The position numbers and the translations under genes were made by a program. Under the pieces are notes generated by a model. It worked only from the letters and a program-made list of their open reading frames with translations, was not told where the DNA came from and did no database searches. 64,000 nucleotides of DNA, taken from contig NZ_FXAZ01000003.1 in NCBI RefSeq assembly GCF_900177815.1, positions 372,001 to 436,000 of the forward strand, in the 5' to 3' direction. Within the stretch, counting starts at the first letter, position 1; each line of letters starts with the position of its first letter. The stretch comes from Paenibacillus aquistagni. Lineage in GTDB: Bacteria; Bacillota; Bacilli; Paenibacillales; Paenibacillaceae. This document shows positions 61,659 through 64,000 of this stretch, one piece after another.

Positions 61659-62732
61659 ATGATGGATCGTTTGCAAGCGCTGGCTGATCGATACGAGAAG
61701 CTGAGCGAGTTGTTGTGTGACCCGGACGTAGCGAATGATACGAAGAAGCTTCGTGATTATTCCAAGGAGCAGTCCGATCTACAAGAGGCGTACGAAACGT
61801 ATATGGAGATGAAGACGGTCACAAGTGAATTGGATGCGGCAAAGATGATGCTGCAGGAGAAGCTTGATGATGAGATGCGCGAGATGGTGAAGATGGAGAT
61901 TGACGATCTTACCTTGCGCAAGCAGGATCTGGAGGAGCGCGTTCGTATTTTGCTGCTGCCTAAGGACCCTAATGACGATAAGAACGTGATCGTTGAGATT
62001 CGTGGGGCAGCAGGTGGAGATGAAGCGGCTCTGTTTGCATCGGATCTATATCGCATGTACAACCGTTATGCGGATATGCAGGGCTGGCGCACTGAGCTTC
62101 TTGAAGCGAATATCAGCGATCTTGGCGGCTTCAAGGAAGTGATCTTCATGATCAGCGGCAAAGGCGCTTACAGCAAAATGAAGTATGAGAGCGGCGCTCA
62201 TCGCGTGCAGCGCATTCCAGCTACAGAATCTGGCGGACGCATCCATACATCAACCTCCACAGTGGCTGTTATGCCTGAGATTGACGACTTTGAAGTTGAG
62301 ATCATGGACAAAGATATCCGTGTCGATACGTTCTGTTCCTCTGGTGCAGGCGGTCAGTCTGTTAATACAACGAAATCCGCGGTGCGCGTGACTCATATTC
62401 CGACGGGTATCGTCGCAACCTGTCAGGACGGCAAGTCGCAAAATGACAATAAAGCGAAGGCGCTTCAAGTATTGCGCTCTCGCATCTATGATATTAAGCG
62501 CCAAGAAGAAGAAGCAAAATATGCGGGTGAGCGCAAGAGCAAGGTCGGTACGGGTGATCGCAGTGAACGCATTCGTACGTACAACTTTCCGCAAAGCCGT
62601 GTGACGGATCATCGCATTGGCCTTACCCTCCATAAGCTTGATTATGTGATGAACGGAGAGCTTGAGGAGATCATTCAAGCTCTCACGCTCACGGAGCAGG
62701 CAGAGCTGTTGGAGAAGGAGAATCAAGTGTAA
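61659..62732 (+). CDS. prfA: Peptide chain release factor 1
   Basis: 357 residues, full length. Recognises UAA/UAG by its PAT loop region ([13 protein letters not shown]) and hydrolyses peptidyl-tRNA by the GGQ motif at 231-233 (SGAGGQSVN). ATG 61659 has GAGAGGTG upstream; ATG 61662 is also possible. The stop overlaps the start of prmC by one base (TAATG), so release factor and its methylase are co-translated. The gene order prfA-prmC-spoIIR is typical of spore-forming Bacillales. Confidence 0.97.
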   Translation: MMDRLQALADRYEKLSELLCDPDVANDTKKLRDYSKEQSDLQEAYETYMEMKTVTSELDAAKMMLQEKLDDEMREMVKMEIDDLTLRKQDLEERVRILLLPKDPNDDKNVIVEIRGAAGGDEAALFASDLYRMYNRYADMQGWRTELLEANISDLGGFKEVIFMISGKGAYSKMKYESGAHRVQRIPATESGGRIHTSTSTVAVMPEIDDFEVEIMDKDIRVDTFCSSGAGGQSVNTTKSAVRVTHIPTGIVATCQDGKSQNDNKAKALQVLRSRIYDIKRQEEEAKYAGERKSKVGTGDRSERIRTYNFPQSRVTDHRIGLTLHKLDYVMNGELEEIIQALTLTEQAELLEKENQV

Positions 62733-63649
62733 TGCCAACCACGGATCGCAGCGGTACTGTTGAACCGTTCCGTCTTGCATGGCCGCTTACCATAAGAGAA
62801 GCCTGGACACAGGCTTCTTCTTATTTGTCTGGAAGCGGTGTGGAAGATGGTGCTCATCATGCGGAGCTCCTGCTTAGGCATGTTCTGAACTGGGACCGGG
62901 CAGTCTATCTGCTGCACCTTCCTGATACCTTCCCTGAGCATGGTGCATCCGCTTATGAGGAAGCTGTTCAGAGACGTTCAACGGGAGAACCTACACAGTA
63001 TATTATGGGAGAAGCTTACTTCTATGGCCGAAGATTTGCGGTATCCTCGTCGGTGCTGATTCCTCGTCCGGAGACGGAATTGCTGGTCGAGGCCGTGCTG
63101 GAAGAAGCCGATCGAATCTGGCCGCTAAGGGAATCCGCCATAACGGCTGCCGATATTGGAACAGGCAGCGGCGCGATAGCATGCACCTTGGCTGCTGAAC
63201 GGCCTGAGTGGAAGCTGATCGGAGTCGATTTATCTCCGGATGCGCTTCGTGTTGCTCAGTCCAATGCGTGGGCACTTCGCATAGCGGAATCGATAGAATG
63301 GCTGGAGGGAGATTTGCTTTGTCCTTTGGAAGGCCGCAGCATTGATATTCTGGTATCGAATCCACCCTATATTCCGGAGGCGGACATGGAGGGGCTGCAG
63401 CGAGAGGTGCGGGACTTTGAGCCCCATCTTGCACTTGTAGGCGGTCAAGACGGCCTTGATCCCTATCGTCGGATGATCGGCATGATGAATGAATGGGAGA
63501 GGCTTCCTTCCATTCTTGCCTTTGAGCTTGGCCAAGGACAAGCGCAGGATGTTGCCCGTTTGATTAAGGAGCAGGGCAGCTGGCCGCATATCCGAATCGT
63601 AAAGGACCTGGCAGGTATTGATAGACATGTGCTAGGCATGAGAGATTGA
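62732..63649 (+). CDS. prmC: Release-factor glutamine N5-methyltransferase
   Basis: 305 residues. The N-terminal helical recognition domain (1-95) ends near PTQYIMGEAYFYGRRF; the S-adenosylmethionine fold follows with ADIGTGSGAIACTLA and the catalytic NPPY (210-213) in VSNPPYIPE. It methylates the glutamine of the GGQ motif in release factors. Start overlaps the prfA stop. A terminator follows the stop. Confidence 0.97.
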   Translation: MPTTDRSGTVEPFRLAWPLTIREAWTQASSYLSGSGVEDGAHHAELLLRHVLNWDRAVYLLHLPDTFPEHGASAYEEAVQRRSTGEPTQYIMGEAYFYGRRFAVSSSVLIPRPETELLVEAVLEEADRIWPLRESAITAADIGTGSGAIACTLAAERPEWKLIGVDLSPDALRVAQSNAWALRIAESIEWLEGDLLCPLEGRSIDILVSNPPYIPEADMEGLQREVRDFEPHLALVGGQDGLDPYRRMIGMMNEWERLPSILAFELGQGQAQDVARLIKEQGSWPHIRIVKDLAGIDRHVLGMRD

Positions 63650-63653
63650 GCGT

Positions 63654-63685
63654 AAGCCCTTGTGTAGATCACAGGGGCTTATTTT
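63654..63685 (+). terminator. Terminator of prfA-prmC
   Basis: AAGCCCTTGTG (63654-63664) pairs with CACAGGGGCTT (63670-63680), one wobble, then ATTTTGG. Confidence 0.8.
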
Positions 63686-63826
63686 GGCATTACGCATTTC
63701 TACCTGACGATTCTCAGGATGTTTGCTGTATATCCATTTTTCATAGATTAATAGGTTTAGCTTGTGAGAGCCTCGGACATAATGATGGCTAAGAGGCGCG
63801 CCCAACCTCACAAGGAGTTACCTATC

Positions 63827-64000
63827 ATGCAAATTCATAAATGGATGAACATGGTGCTGCTGAGCATCATTGTTGCAGCAGCAGTGATGAGTTGGGATCA
63901 TACAACAGCATATGCAATGGAATCAACGGCAAAGAATTCAGATGCAAAGGTGCAAAAAAGCATTCCTGAGGACGCGATTCGCCTTCGTATTCTAGCACAT
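63827..64000 (+). CDS. spoIIR: Stage II sporulation protein R, start (partial)
   Basis: ATG 63827 has AAGGAG nine bases upstream and the frame is open to the edge (58 codons). A hydrophobic signal segment (about 9-22) is followed by the SpoIIR start motif IPEDAIRLRILAH. In the family this protein is secreted from the forespore and triggers SpoIIGA processing of pro-sigma-E. Its position directly behind prmC is the usual one. It establishes the organism as an endospore former. The remainder lies outside the window. Confidence 0.88.
   Translation, partial: MQIHKWMNMVLLSIIVAAAVMSWDHTTAYAMESTAKNSDAKVQKSIPEDAIRLRILAH

Overview
The window is a chromosomal segment of an endospore-forming, low-to-mid-GC Firmicute, most likely Paenibacillus or a close relative. 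The reasons are the start of a spoIIR gene behind prfA-prmC, LplABC-type sugar importers paired with YesMN two-component regulators, strong AGGAGG ribosome sites, frequent TTG/GTG starts and a low-complexity-free, gene-dense layout. No rRNA, tRNA, CRISPR array, integrase or transposase gene was seen.

Region 1 (1-26700) is a carbohydrate utilisation locus aimed at a mannose-containing, possibly sulfated glycan. It holds the tail of one solute-binding protein, two formylglycine-type sulfatases, a YesMN-like sensor kinase and regulator, a complete Lpl-type ABC importer (two permeases and a lipoprotein), a GH125 exo-alpha-mannosidase and a GH38 alpha-mannosidase. On the minus strand follow an AraC regulator and an operon of mannose-6-phosphate isomerase, ROK-family protein and a second, divergent GH38-like enzyme. 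A VanW-like membrane protein, an NlpC/P60 wall hydrolase and an M24 peptidase lie within or beside it, together with a decayed 70-codon reading frame at 18202-18414.

Region 2 (27176-28639) has an orphan TorD-type chaperone and a maltose/galactoside O-acetyltransferase.

Region 3 (28781-45888) is the most unusual part: about 17 kb of two divergent, tightly packed operons. The left arm has three overlapping genes for a small membrane peptide, a zinc-ribbon membrane protein and a membrane-anchored TPR-like protein. The right arm has seven genes: a secreted/anchored VWA protein, a 1129-residue tubulin/FtsZ-like protein with a GGTGSG loop, an 823-residue unknown that may be its degenerate partner, a second membrane VWA protein, a 211-residue unknown, a zinc-ribbon P-loop GTPase, and a GAP1-like protein with a transmembrane segment. 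The predicted topology puts the VWA sensors outside and the nucleotide-binding proteins inside, joined by several single-pass proteins. I read it as one membrane-spanning, GTP-driven machine, either a conflict/defence system or a membrane-remodelling apparatus. A cardiolipin synthase follows, behind its own promoter.

Region 4 (46327-64000) is mostly housekeeping: cardiolipin synthase, L-serine dehydratase (two subunits), type 2 IPP isomerase, an ECF vitamin/metal transporter (S, double-A, T), a chemotaxis receptor, a sodium:neurotransmitter-type symporter, a HEAT-like unknown, a 47-residue minus-strand peptide, ychF, prfA, prmC and the start of spoIIR. Clear intrinsic terminators separate most of these units.
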